Shown here: in pieces, positions 6,709 through 14,738 of the stretch
Layout: every line of letters begins with the position of its first letter
Position numbering within the stretch: position 1 is the stretch's first letter
NCBI GenBank assembly: GCA_964370825.1
Contig: CAYJKY010000062.1
Location: 1-14,850, forward strand
DNA length: 14,850 bases
Origin: CAYJBH01 sp964370825
Lineage (GTDB): Bacteria > Bacillota > Clostridia > Oscillospirales > Ruminococcaceae
Reading direction: 5' to 3'
Notes under the pieces: model-generated
Database searches by the model: none
What the model saw: only the letters and a program-made list of their open reading frames with translations
What the model was told of the DNA's origin: nothing
Made by a program: the position numbers and the translations under genes

Positions 6709-7470
6709 TCATTTTATTGCATCAACCATGTTTTTGGCATAGCTATATACATATTGGACGCTGTCTTTGCCATGCTGTGCAATAAGTTTAACAATTGCTG
6801 AACCCACGATAACACCGTCGGCCTTTTGTGCCATTTTTTTCGCCTGCTCTGATGTTTGAATACCAAAGCCTATTGCTACCGGTATGTCAGACACCTCTCG
6901 AACAAGCGATACCATGGCATCAATATCGGCGGTAATGCTTTGGCGCACTCCGGTTACCCCGAGAGAAGAGACACAGTACACAAACCCTTTTGCTTGCTCT
7001 GCTATCATCTTTATTCGTTCCTGCGAAGTAGGCGCTATTAGTGAAATAAAATCTATGCCTTGCTTTTCGAAAACATCGGCAAATTCACCTTTTTCCTCAA
7101 AAGGGATGTCCGGAAGTATAATACCACTTATCCCAACCTCATTACATCTCTTTGCAAACTTTTCTGTACCGTATGTAAAGATTATATTTGCATATGTCAT
7201 AAAGACAAGCGGCACTGTCACATTAAGAGAGGCTACCATAGCAAATATATTGTCGGTAGTTATACCGTTATTTAAGGCGCGTATATTTGCACCCTGTATT
7301 ACATTGCCTTCGGCTGTGGGATCGGAAAAAGGGATTCCAAGCTCTATGATGTTTGCACCTGCTGCCTCAAGTTTGTAAACAAGTGCTTTTGTTGTTTCAA
7401 GATCGGGATCACCACAGGTTATAAATGGTATAAACGCCTTGCCGTTATTAAATGCATTTTTAATTTTCAT
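6709..7470 (-). CDS. trpA: Tryptophan synthase alpha chain
   Basis: The 253-residue TIM-barrel protein cleaves indole-3-glycerol phosphate to indole and glyceraldehyde 3-phosphate and passes indole to TrpB in the alpha2beta2 complex. Catalytic Glu43 lies in IIELGIPFSDP (E. coli Glu49). The second catalytic acid, Asp60 of E. coli, is Glu54 here (PTAEGNVIQ), and Asn56 replaces the usual Pro. An acid is kept, so activity is expected; as I recall, Glu at this place is common in low-GC Gram-positives. The phosphate-binding GFGIQTSEQ (about 200) and VGSAIV (about 222) are present. The ATG overlaps the trpB stop (ATGA), giving tight coupling of the two subunits. It is the last gene of the operon. 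Confidence 0.97.
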   Translation of the reverse strand: MKIKNAFNNGKAFIPFITCGDPDLETTKALVYKLEAAGANIIELGIPFSDPTAEGNVIQGANIRALNNGITTDNIFAMVASLNVTVPLVFMTYANIIFTYGTEKFAKRCNEVGISGIILPDIPFEEKGEFADVFEKQGIDFISLIAPTSQERIKMIAEQAKGFVYCVSSLGVTGVRQSITADIDAMVSLVREVSDIPVAIGFGIQTSEQAKKMAQKADGVIVGSAIVKLIAQHGKDSVQYVYSYAKNMVDAIK

Positions 7471-8651
7471 TCCTCTATTTCCTCACCGTTATATCTTGCT
7501 ACCGAAACACAATCCTTGTCACCTCTACCGGAGAGATTGACTACTATGATTTTATTGCTATCCATTGAGGGGGCAATCTTCATTGCGTGCGCTAATGCAT
7601 GCGAGCTCTCGATTGCCGGGATTATTCCCTCTGTTCTTGAAAGATATTCAAATGCTTTCACCGCCTCATCATCGGTTATCGCAACGTATTTTGCACGTCC
7701 CATGTCGTGTAGATTTGCGTGTTCCGGGCCAATTCCGGGATAGTCAAGCCCTGCCGAAATTGAGTATACAGGCGCTATTTGTCCGTATTCATCCTGACAA
7801 AAATAGCTTTTCATTCCATGGAAAATTCCAAGGCTACCGACCGAGATTGTTGCCGCTGTATCACTGGTGTCTATCCCACGCCCTGCCGCTTCGCAACCTA
7901 TTAGCTCTACCTCTTTGTCGTCTATAAAATTGTAAAAAGCGCCTATAGCATTGGAACCGCCACCTACACATGCCATAACTATGTCCGGAAGTCTCCCCTC
8001 TATTTCAAGGCACTGCTGCTTTATCTCTTTGGATATCACCGCCTGAAAATCTCTTACGATAGTGGGGAAGGGGTGCGGACCCATAACCGAGCCGAGGACA
8101 TAGTGGGTGTCATCTATGCGAGATGTCCACTCCCTCATAGTTTCGGATACAGCATCTTTCAGTGTTGCCGTGCCGGAGGTTACCGAATTTACCTTTGCAC
8201 CGAGCAATTTCATCTTGTATACATTTAAGGCTTGACGCTCAACGTCTTCTTTACCCATAAAAATTTCGCATTCCATGCCAAATAAGGCGGCGGCGGTAGC
8301 GGTGGCGACACCGTGCTGTCCTGCACCGGTCTCGGCTATTACCCGTGTTTTTCCCATTTTATGAGCCAAAAGCACCTGGCCTAAAACATTGTTCACCTTG
8401 TGAGAACCGGTATGGTTTAGATCCTCTCGCTTTAAATATATTTTTGCTCCACCGAGATCTTCTGTCATTTTTTTTGCATAGTAAAGCATAGATGGCCTGC
8501 CTGCATACTCATTTAAAAGAGTGCAAAGCTCATCGTTAAAAGTCTTGTCGTTTTTGTATTCTTCATATTTTTTTTCCAGATCGATTACCGCATTCATAAG
8601 CGTTTCCGGAATATACTGTCCACCGTGTTTTCCAAATTTACCTTTTATCAT
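7467..8651 (-). CDS. trpB: Tryptophan synthase beta chain
   Basis: The 394-residue PLP enzyme condenses indole with serine to give tryptophan. The N-terminus KFGKHGGQYIPETLM, the PLP lysine Lys85 in NHTGSHKVNN, catalytic Glu107 in AETGAGQHG and the phosphate loop GGGSN (230-234) are all intact, making it a standard TrpB1. I place the start at ATG 8651, with GAGG about 6 nt upstream and a family-like N-terminus. An ATG at 8663 overlaps the preceding stop and would add four residues (MRAT) without a good ribosome binding site. It follows the DAHP synthase gene almost without gap and overlaps trpA. Confidence 0.97.
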   Translation of the reverse strand: MIKGKFGKHGGQYIPETLMNAVIDLEKKYEEYKNDKTFNDELCTLLNEYAGRPSMLYYAKKMTEDLGGAKIYLKREDLNHTGSHKVNNVLGQVLLAHKMGKTRVIAETGAGQHGVATATAAALFGMECEIFMGKEDVERQALNVYKMKLLGAKVNSVTSGTATLKDAVSETMREWTSRIDDTHYVLGSVMGPHPFPTIVRDFQAVISKEIKQQCLEIEGRLPDIVMACVGGGSNAIGAFYNFIDDKEVELIGCEAAGRGIDTSDTAATISVGSLGIFHGMKSYFCQDEYGQIAPVYSISAGLDYPGIGPEHANLHDMGRAKYVAITDDEAVKAFEYLSRTEGIIPAIESSHALAHAMKIAPSMDSNKIIVVNLSGRGDKDCVSVARYNGEEIEE

Positions 8652-8662
8652 TGTTGCCCTCA

Positions 8663-9676
8663 TTATAAGTGTTTGTTTTCGATAGGTAGCCGTATTTTTA
8701 TATCCTGCATCAGGTCGGCAAACCCGTCTAAATCCATCGATTGTGCCCCGTCGCAGAGTGCCTTTGCCGGGTTGTTGTGAACCTCTATCATTACACCGTC
8801 AGCGCCCACTGCAATTGCCGCTTTTGTTAATGGTTTCACAAAAGAGCGCTTGCCTGCGGCATGGCTGGGATCAACAAAAACAGGTAGATAGGTTTTTTGT
8901 TTTAACGCTACCACCGCAGAAAGGTCAAGTGTATTTCTTGTTTCAGTCTCAAATGTTCTGATGCCGCGCTCACAAAGAATTACCTTATCGTTTCCGGTGG
9001 ATAAAATATACTCTGCACTGAGCAACAACTCCTCAATCGTGCTGGAAAGTCCACGCTTTAACAAAACCGGCTTTCCGAGCGCTCCAACCTCTTTAAGAAG
9101 GTCAAAGTTTTGCATGTTTCTTGCACCTATTTGAATAACATCAACATCTTTAAACAGAGGTATCTGAGTCTGGTTCATTATCTCGGTTATGATCGGTAGG
9201 TTGTATCTTTCTTTAGCTTTTAGCAAAAGTTTTAAACCGTCTTCTCCGTGTCCTTGAAAGGAATGCGGCGAGGAGCGGGGTTTAAATGCTCCACCTCTTA
9301 ATACTTGTGCCCCACACGACTTTATCATATCGGAAATACAGTCCATCTGCATTTCACCTTCGATAGCACACGGACCGGCAATTACGGTAAAGTTATTTCC
9401 CCCTATCTTACATCCGGGTATATCAATAATCAACCTATCACTGCGAACACTTTTATTCACCATTTTATAAGGTTCGGTAATTCTTTTACCGTAGCTGACG
9501 ATGGGGGTGTTTTCTACAATGCTGTCTATTTCAATATCCTTGGTGTTGCCTATCAAACACACTGCGGTGTGTTCGGTACCTTCCTTGACAAACGGTGAAA
9601 TTTTATCCTTGTCAAACGAGTTAATAAAGCTGTCTATCTGTGTTTTGGTGGCTGTTTTGTGTAGTATAAATACCAT
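8663..9676 (-). CDS. aroF: 3-deoxy-7-phosphoheptulonate (DAHP) synthase, type I-beta
   Basis: This 337-residue enzyme joins phosphoenolpyruvate and erythrose 4-phosphate, the first step of the shikimate pathway that supplies chorismate. Residues about 1-75 form a ferredoxin-like N-terminal domain, as in the Thermotoga enzyme, where it binds feedback amino acids. The barrel follows with GPCAIE (about 104-109), RGGAFKPRSSPHSFQG (127-142), ARNMQNFDLL, KRGLSS, CERGIRTFE, the metal-site block VDPSHAAG and EVHNNPAKALCDGAQ. It starts 2 nt after trpF, with AAGGAAG upstream, and its stop overlaps the alternative trpB start. Its place between trpF and trpB is unusual and ties chorismate supply to tryptophan control. 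The feedback effector (Tyr, Phe or Trp) cannot be told from sequence. Confidence 0.96.
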   Translation of the reverse strand: MVFILHKTATKTQIDSFINSFDKDKISPFVKEGTEHTAVCLIGNTKDIEIDSIVENTPIVSYGKRITEPYKMVNKSVRSDRLIIDIPGCKIGGNNFTVIAGPCAIEGEMQMDCISDMIKSCGAQVLRGGAFKPRSSPHSFQGHGEDGLKLLLKAKERYNLPIITEIMNQTQIPLFKDVDVIQIGARNMQNFDLLKEVGALGKPVLLKRGLSSTIEELLLSAEYILSTGNDKVILCERGIRTFETETRNTLDLSAVVALKQKTYLPVFVDPSHAAGKRSFVKPLTKAAIAVGADGVMIEVHNNPAKALCDGAQSMDLDGFADLMQDIKIRLPIENKHL

Positions 9677-9678
9677 CC

Positions 9679-10281
9679 TTACACTTCCTTTCTGATTGTG
9701 TCTACAATCTGTTTTATCTTGTTGAAATCCTTTACCTTATCTGTTTCGGCACCACTACTCACATCAACACAGTACGGTGAGTAGGCTTTAACTGCATTTA
9801 TAAGATTGTCAATATCAAGACCGCCTGCAAGGATAAACTCTCTGTCATATCCATTTATAAGCGACCAGTCAAACTGTTCACCCGTGCCATAGCCGTTATC
9901 GAGCAAAATCATGTCAGCGGCCGATGCTTTAGCTGCTCTAATGTCATCTTCAGATTTAACTTTATATGCTTTCCATATTTCTTTATCCGATAGTCTAAGA
10001 CTCAACTCGGCGATATAACTGTTGCTTTCGTTTCCGTGTAGCTGAACTACATCACATAGGTTATCAAACTCAGCAATAAAATCAATATTTGCATCCACAA
10101 AAACGCACACCGATTTTATTTTTTTGTTAAGCCTTGATATGAGCTGAGCCGCCTTGACCCTGTCAATACTTCGGTGACTTTTTGGAAAATCTATTATAAA
10201 ACCACAGTAGTCCGGCAAAGCTCGGTTAACATAATCTATATCACAATCACGAAAAAGACCGCATATTTTTATTTTAGTCAT
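9679..10281 (-). CDS. trpF: Phosphoribosylanthranilate isomerase
   Basis: The 200-residue TIM-barrel enzyme carries out the Amadori rearrangement of phosphoribosylanthranilate to CdRP. The catalytic cysteine Cys7 is in KICG, and the catalytic aspartate Asp128 in ILLDNGYGTG. QLHGNE (80-85), LAGGLDIDN (151-159) and the phosphate-binding VDVSSGAE (172-179) are all standard. It is a free-standing enzyme, not fused to TrpC as in E. coli. Its ATG overlaps the end of trpC by 8 bases, suggesting translational coupling. Confidence 0.96.
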   Translation of the reverse strand: MTKIKICGLFRDCDIDYVNRALPDYCGFIIDFPKSHRSIDRVKAAQLISRLNKKIKSVCVFVDANIDFIAEFDNLCDVVQLHGNESNSYIAELSLRLSDKEIWKAYKVKSEDDIRAAKASAADMILLDNGYGTGEQFDWSLINGYDREFILAGGLDIDNLINAVKAYSPYCVDVSSGAETDKVKDFNKIKQIVDTIRKEV

Positions 10282-11062
10282 GGCGATAACCCTTTATCGA
10301 GTTTATAAAACCCTGCCTATCAGATGATTTCATCAAAGCCTCACCGATTAAAAGTGCATTGGCGCCGTTTTGCAGTAGTTTTATGCCGTCCTGTGGTGTT
10401 GTTATTCCGCTTTCGGCAACATATATAACATTGTTTGGTATATGTTGTTTAAGCTCTGTTGCATTATCTAAATTCACCGAAAAGTTTTTTAAATTACGGT
10501 TGTTTACACCGATTATTCTTGCGCCGACTTTTAATGCAGTTTCCACCTCGTGTCGGTCGTGTGCCTCAACAAGAGCGGATATTCCGAGCTCATCGCAAAT
10601 GTTAAGAAGTTGCTTTAGTTCAGCCTCACACAAAAGCGAACAGATAAGCAAAACACAGTCCGCACCAATAACTTTCGCCTGATAAATTTGGTACTCGTCT
10701 ATGGTGAAATCTTTTCGCAACAGGGGAGTGCTCACATTTTTGCGTATCTCTATAAATATGTCGTCGCTTCCTAAAAACCATTTTGGCTCGGTTAGTATCG
10801 AGATACATGTTGCTCCAATTTTTTCATACTCTTTTGCTATATCGATATAAGGAAAATCCTCTGAAATGATGCCTTTTGATGGTGAGGCTTTTTTTACCTC
10901 GCATATTAATCCTGCAGAATCGTTTTTTATTTTTTTTTCAAAAACAAACTCTCCTTTTTGCATGTTAAGTGCCAAATTTTTTATCTCGATAGATGATGTG
11001 CTTTTTTTGTCTATCGCCACTCGTTCTTTGGCATAATCAGCGATTTTGTTTAGAATTGTCAT
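10274..11062 (-). CDS. trpC: Indole-3-glycerol phosphate synthase
   Basis: The 262-residue barrel enzyme converts CdRP to indole-3-glycerol phosphate with loss of CO2 and water. Active-site residues align with the Sulfolobus enzyme: Glu55 and Lys57 in CEVKKASPSKG, Lys117 in LLRKDF, Glu166 in LVEAHD, Asn187 in GVNNRNL, and Glu217-Ser218 in AESG. The start lies 3 nt after the trpD stop, with an AGGTGA-type site inside the end of trpD. It overlaps trpF by 8 bases. Nothing is missing or unusual. Confidence 0.96.
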   Translation of the reverse strand: MTILNKIADYAKERVAIDKKSTSSIEIKNLALNMQKGEFVFEKKIKNDSAGLICEVKKASPSKGIISEDFPYIDIAKEYEKIGATCISILTEPKWFLGSDDIFIEIRKNVSTPLLRKDFTIDEYQIYQAKVIGADCVLLICSLLCEAELKQLLNICDELGISALVEAHDRHEVETALKVGARIIGVNNRNLKNFSVNLDNATELKQHIPNNVIYVAESGITTPQDGIKLLQNGANALLIGEALMKSSDRQGFINSIKGYRHD

Positions 11063-11065
11063 GCA

Positions 11066-12073
11066 TCACCTGTTTGAAATTTCGATAAATTCGTTTAATT
11101 TTTCGATAGGCTTTTTGCTGTCTATGATGCTTTCCACCTGTTTAATTGCATCAGGCAAGGTGAGGTTATCATGGGCGATATACAGCGCCGCCGCTGAATT
11201 TAAAACGACCGCGTCACGCTTTGCACCTTTTGCACCGTTTAGGATATCAAGAGTTATTTTTGCGTTTTCTTCGGCACTGCCACCGAGTAATTCTGACTTG
11301 TCATGAAGCTTAAATCCAAGTTCTACAGGGTTAATCTCATAGCTTTTAAACCACCCATCACGAATTTCACAAACCTTTGTTGGGGCTGATACCGATATCT
11401 CGTCAAGTCCATCGGTGCCGTAAACCACCATGCCACGCTTTACCCCAAGCCGTGTGAGCACCTCGGCGAGCGGTTCCACAAGAGACTCGTCATACACTCC
11501 CATAAGTTGCATAGCGGCACCCATCGGGTTTGAAAGAGGACCTAAAATATTGAAAATTGTTCTTGTTCCGAGCTCTCGTCTAACCGGTGCAACATGTTTC
11601 ATTGCACTGTGATAGAGTGGTGCAAATAAAAAGCATATACCTATTTCGTCCAGTACTGCGAGGCTTTTTTCGGGCGTTAAATCAATTTTCACTCCGAGAG
11701 CCTCTAACACATCGGCAGAACCGCATTTACTTGAGGCGGCGCGGTTACCATGCTTTGCAACAGGTACACCAAGGCTTGCAAGCACGATTGCCGAGGTGGT
11801 GGAAATATTAAACGAGTTTGATTTATCCCCGCCCGTGCCGACAATTTCGAGCACGTCAAGGTCGTTGAGCAGTTTTGTTGCGTGTTTTCTCATGCTTCTT
11901 GCCGAAGCAACAATCTCGTCGATGGTTTCGCCCTTCATGGCAAGTGCAGTGAGGTATGCGCTTGTCTGTACCTGTGATACCTTGCCGGACATAATTTCAT
12001 CCATGATTTTTTCTGCAAGCTCACCGGGTAAATCTTTGTGTGAGGTGATTGTGATTATCGCTTCCTTTATCAT
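11066..12073 (-). CDS. trpD: Anthranilate phosphoribosyltransferase
   Basis: The 335-residue enzyme transfers phosphoribose from PRPP to anthranilate. The PRPP and anthranilate site motifs are intact: GTGGD (79-83), NIST (89-92), KHGNR (107-111), GSADVLEALG (118-127), and the Mg-binding Asp224-Glu225 in DGLDEIS. It is a stand-alone protein of normal family length, not fused to TrpG. Its ATG overlaps the trpG stop (ATGA), and GGAG stands about 8 nt upstream. Confidence 0.97.
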   Translation of the reverse strand: MIKEAIITITSHKDLPGELAEKIMDEIMSGKVSQVQTSAYLTALAMKGETIDEIVASARSMRKHATKLLNDLDVLEIVGTGGDKSNSFNISTTSAIVLASLGVPVAKHGNRAASSKCGSADVLEALGVKIDLTPEKSLAVLDEIGICFLFAPLYHSAMKHVAPVRRELGTRTIFNILGPLSNPMGAAMQLMGVYDESLVEPLAEVLTRLGVKRGMVVYGTDGLDEISVSAPTKVCEIRDGWFKSYEINPVELGFKLHDKSELLGGSAEENAKITLDILNGAKGAKRDAVVLNSAAALYIAHDNLTLPDAIKQVESIIDSKKPIEKLNEFIEISNR

Positions 12074-12642
12074 GCTTTAGCTCCTTTCAAAAAGTTGTGT
12101 ATAATAGTTTTTCCATCTTTTGTAAGAATAGATTCCGGGTGAAATTGCACTCCGTATATCGGATAACTCTCATGTTCCACCGCCATTATTTCACCATCTA
12201 TCGTCTCCGCGGTAATGATTAGTTCTTTCGGCATTGTATTTTTTTTTGCCGCAAGGGAGTGATAACGTGCAACATCAATATTTTCATTTAACCCTCCAAA
12301 CAAAACACTTTTTTTAGTTCTGATGGTCGACTGTTTGCCGTGCATAATCTCCTTTGCATATGTTATAGTTGCCCCAAATGCGTGGCAGATGGATTGATGA
12401 CCGAGACACACTCCGAGCATTGGGTGTTTTGTATAGAGTTTTTGAACCACCTCTATACAAACGCCGGCTTCAAGCGGTGTACACGGACCCGGCGAGAGGA
12501 TAATGTGCGACGGAGCAAGTGCATCGATTTGTTCTACAGTAAGTTCATCGTTTTTAATTACCCTGATGTCCTGCATAAATTCTCCCACTGCTTGATATAG
12601 ATTGTAGGAAAAGCTATCGTAATTATCAATTATTAATACCAT
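12070..12642 (-). CDS. trpG: Anthranilate synthase component II, glutamine amidotransferase
   Basis: The 190-residue class I amidotransferase hydrolyses glutamine and channels ammonia to TrpE. The catalytic triad is Cys79 in GVCLGHQ with His168 and Glu170 in QFHPES. The N-terminal IIDNYDSFSYNL and LSPGP oxyanion region are typical. It begins 1 nt after the trpE stop and overlaps trpD by ATGA. Such proteins sometimes also serve 4-amino-4-deoxychorismate synthase as PabA; a second role cannot be excluded, but the operon makes TrpG the main call. Confidence 0.96.
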   Translation of the reverse strand: MVLIIDNYDSFSYNLYQAVGEFMQDIRVIKNDELTVEQIDALAPSHIILSPGPCTPLEAGVCIEVVQKLYTKHPMLGVCLGHQSICHAFGATITYAKEIMHGKQSTIRTKKSVLFGGLNENIDVARYHSLAAKKNTMPKELIITAETIDGEIMAVEHESYPIYGVQFHPESILTKDGKTIIHNFLKGAKA

Positions 12643-12643
12643 T

Positions 12644-14101
12644 TTACATACCCTCCAAAACCGATACGACCGACTTTGCCTTGTTTATACACTCGTTATA
12701 TTCATTTTCTGCAATGGAATCCATAACAATTCCGGCACCGGAGCGTACGAAAATTTTATCATTCTTTTTAAATGCGAGACGAATAGCTATACATGTGTCG
12801 ATGTTTCCGCTAAAATCGATATATCCTATTGCACCACCGTAAAGTCCTCTTTTTTCGTTTTCCAGCTCGTCGATAATCTCAAGGGCACGAATTTTGGGTG
12901 CACCGGAAAGTGTTCCTGCGGGTAGTATTGAGTCAACAGCATCGAGAGCATCCTTGTCGGCTGCGAGTTCTCCGGTAACGGCTGAGCCTATGTGCATTAC
13001 GGTAGAAAATTTTAGAACCTTCATATAGTCCTCCACCTTAACGGTGCCGAATTTGCTGATTTTGCCAATATCGTTACGTCCGAGGTCCACGAGCATATTG
13101 TGTTCTGCCCGCTCTTTTTCATCACAAAGCAGTTCTTTTTCAAGTGCAATATCCTCTTCTTTGTTTTTGCCACGTGGCTTTGTGCCGGCGAGCGGGTAGG
13201 TCATAACCTTTTTGTCCACAGCCTTTACAAGGGTTTCGGGCGACGCTCCTGCAATTTCGATGTCATTGCTTGAAAAATAGAAAAGGTACGGGGAGGGGTT
13301 TTTAACACGCAGCTTTTCATAAACACCGATGAGACTACCCTCGAAATCTGCCGATAACCTGTTCGATAATACTACCTGAAAAATATCGCCCTCAAAAATA
13401 TATTTTTTTGCCTTTTCAACCATGTTGCAAAATTGTTGCTTGTTAAAGGCTGCTTTGAATTCTGACAGCAGCTTGCCCGGACTTTCCTTAATGCTTTCCC
13501 CTCCAAGTACAAGGCTTTTCATACTTTTAAGCTCTAAAACAGCTTTTTGATAATTAGTGTCTAGGTTATCGGTCTTGATGTTAATAATAAGAATTAGCTT
13601 GTTTTCAAGATTGTCGATGGCAATCACCTTGTTAAAAAGCATAAGATCAACATCGTTAAAATTTTCATCGTCGTTAGCATCAAGCTTTAGTTTCGGCACG
13701 CTGTACTTAATGAAATCATAGGAAAAGTATCCAACAAGTCCACCGGTGAAAGGCGGTAACCCTTTCATTTTAGGACTTTTGTTTTCATCAAGAATTTGCC
13801 TTATAAATTTATGTGGCTTTTCATTTTGTACATCGATGTTTATTCCTGTGTTGATCTTTATATGATTATCCTTAGCCACAATTTCAGCAATGGGATCATA
13901 TCCCAAAAAGCTATATCTACCAAAATTTTCGGCATCTTCGCACGACTCTAAAATAAAAACGTTGTTGTTAACATTTTTTAGTTTCTTGTAAATTTCGATA
14001 GTGTTAGCCGTCATATTCAGAGTCAAAGATATTGGGATAGATCTGTAATCATTGTCGTCATATATCCGCTGTGCCTGTTCTAACGTTAGGTTGTAGCTCA
14101 T
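12644..14101 (-). CDS. trpE: Anthranilate synthase component I
   Basis: The 485-residue protein makes anthranilate from chorismate with ammonia delivered by TrpG, the committed step to tryptophan. The N-terminal part holds the tryptophan feedback element ILESCED (about 50-56). The C-terminal chorismate-binding domain shows YPLAGTKPRG (302-311), LVDLGRNDIGK, PAGTLSGAPK (394-403) and SGAGIV (about 454-459). The presence of the ILES element suggests allosteric inhibition by Trp in addition to T-box control. I start at ATG 14101 because AGGAGG (14111-14106) lies just upstream; an in-frame TTG at 14119 would swallow that site. It is the first gene of the operon, about 20 nt after the leader terminator. 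Confidence 0.96.
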   Translation of the reverse strand: MSYNLTLEQAQRIYDDNDYRSIPISLTLNMTANTIEIYKKLKNVNNNVFILESCEDAENFGRYSFLGYDPIAEIVAKDNHIKINTGINIDVQNEKPHKFIRQILDENKSPKMKGLPPFTGGLVGYFSYDFIKYSVPKLKLDANDDENFNDVDLMLFNKVIAIDNLENKLILIINIKTDNLDTNYQKAVLELKSMKSLVLGGESIKESPGKLLSEFKAAFNKQQFCNMVEKAKKYIFEGDIFQVVLSNRLSADFEGSLIGVYEKLRVKNPSPYLFYFSSNDIEIAGASPETLVKAVDKKVMTYPLAGTKPRGKNKEEDIALEKELLCDEKERAEHNMLVDLGRNDIGKISKFGTVKVEDYMKVLKFSTVMHIGSAVTGELAADKDALDAVDSILPAGTLSGAPKIRALEIIDELENEKRGLYGGAIGYIDFSGNIDTCIAIRLAFKKNDKIFVRSGAGIVMDSIAENEYNECINKAKSVVSVLEGM

Positions 14102-14120
14102 TTTTCCTCCTTTTAACAAT

Positions 14121-14153
14121 AAAAAAATCCTCGACAGAAAAATCTGTCAAGGA
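14121..14153 (-). terminator. T-box leader intrinsic terminator
   Basis: On the - strand UCCUUGACAG (from 14153) pairs with CUGUCGAGGA (to 14128) around a U-rich loop, followed by seven Us (14127-14121). The 5' arm also pairs with the T-box sequence in the competing antiterminator (AAGG with CCUU), as required for the switch. Confidence 0.9.
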
Positions 14154-14395
14154 CGAGAGTTTGTAAAAATACCCGCGATACCACCTTGATTCACAGGGGA
14201 AGACCCTGTGCGCTCTGCGAAATACTAACATATTTCCGGCTACTGACGTAAGCCAACACGTCATGGAATACTCGAAGCGTAGCTTCTTTGACCATGCCCT
14301 CAGCGGTCCATTTAATAGGCAGTCACCATCGGGCTCTCAGCCACCCCGACTCTCTGTAAGCTCTTATCCTATTTTTATCTCCGCATCAACGGTTT
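14121..14395 (-). promoter_or_regulatory. T-box riboswitch leader, tRNA-Trp specific
   Basis: Read on the - strand, Stem I has a basal helix GCGG (14384-14381) with CCGC (14306-14303) and an upper helix AAUAGG (14373-14368) with CCUAUU (14319-14314). These enclose an internal loop in which UGG (14310-14308) stands at the specifier position, the codon for tryptophan. The distal CAGAGAG...GGCUGAGAG region is typical of Stem I. A Stem III hairpin lies at 14210-14192 (CACAGGG/CCCUGUG). The T-box motif AAGGUGGUAUCGCGGG (14187-14172) contains the UGGU bulge (14183-14180) that pairs with the tRNA acceptor end, then the terminator follows. Uncharged tRNA-Trp should stabilise the antiterminator and let the trp operon be transcribed. 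Confidence 0.95.
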
Positions 14396-14401
14396 AAAAA
14401 T

Positions 14402-14442
14402 ATTATACTGTTAAGTTTATCACGGTTTTATTTTTTTGTCAA
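14402..14442 (-). promoter_or_regulatory. Promoter region of the trp operon
   Basis: On the - strand there is a perfect TTGACA (14442-14437) with TAAACT (14419-14414) 17 bp on, and a perfect TATAAT (14407-14402) 29 bp on. Either the weaker -10 with optimal spacing, or the perfect -10 with a poor -35, starts transcription a short distance before T-box Stem I. Sequence cannot decide between them. Confidence 0.65.
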
Positions 14443-14515
14443 TCATAAAATTTAATCTGAAGATAGAGATGGTGTAGGAGTACAATAGATATTGGACAGG
14501 AAGAAAAAATAAAAG

Positions 14516-14586
14516 GAGAAAAAGCCAAAGAAATAGAGTATAATTAAGTCGCTACAACAAAACTCTCTACAGAAAGGCTTTTTCTC
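14516..14586. repeat. 11-bp inverted repeat flanking a promoter-like box before a small ORF
   Basis: GAGAAAAAGCC (14516-14526) is the exact reverse complement of GGCTTTTTCTC (14576-14586), 49 bases apart. The right arm ends exactly at the ATG of the 49-codon ORF. A perfect TATAAT (14539-14544) lies in the loop, together with a shorter AGAGT/ACTCT pair (14535-14539, 14562-14566). No good -35 is seen. It could be the structured end of an insertion element. Confidence 0.6.
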
Positions 14587-14736
14587 ATGAATAGTATAAC
14601 ACAAGATATGAAGTATAAGCAATCCCTACACTATAATTACGTTGGACAAGTTCACCCCGACCAGCTTGAACGGCTGCAATCTGAACCTGTGAAGTTGAAA
14701 GTGCGCAAAGGGGTGGAATGGACACCGGAAATGTAA
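14587..14736 (+). pseudogene. 49-codon ORF, possible truncated transposase remnant
   Basis: ATG 14587 to TAA 14734-14736 encodes 49 residues; an AAAGG (14573-14577) lies 9 nt before the start. The first residues, MNSITQDMKYKQSL, resemble from memory the N-terminus of helix-turn-helix transposases of IS3/IS481-like elements in clostridia. The remainder (ending VRKGVEWTPEM) shows neither the helix-turn-helix nor the DDE catalytic core. An internal deletion of an insertion sequence would explain this. The alternative is an unrelated small protein. Confidence 0.4.
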
Positions 14737-14738
14737 AC

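Noticed and set aside
6884..7378. A 164-codon + strand frame opposite trpA
   Set aside because: It is antisense to a complete, motif-intact trpA and has no start signals; a shadow frame like the other long antisense frames across the operon.
8652..8663. An ATG start for trpB at 8663
   Set aside because: It overlaps the preceding stop and lacks a spaced ribosome binding site; ATG 8651 has GAGG at proper distance and gives the family-typical N-terminus. Coupled use of 8663 is not fully excluded.
14102..14119. An upstream in-frame TTG start for trpE at 14119
   Set aside because: The added codons are the ribosome binding site itself (AAAGGAGG), so ATG 14101 is the sensible start.
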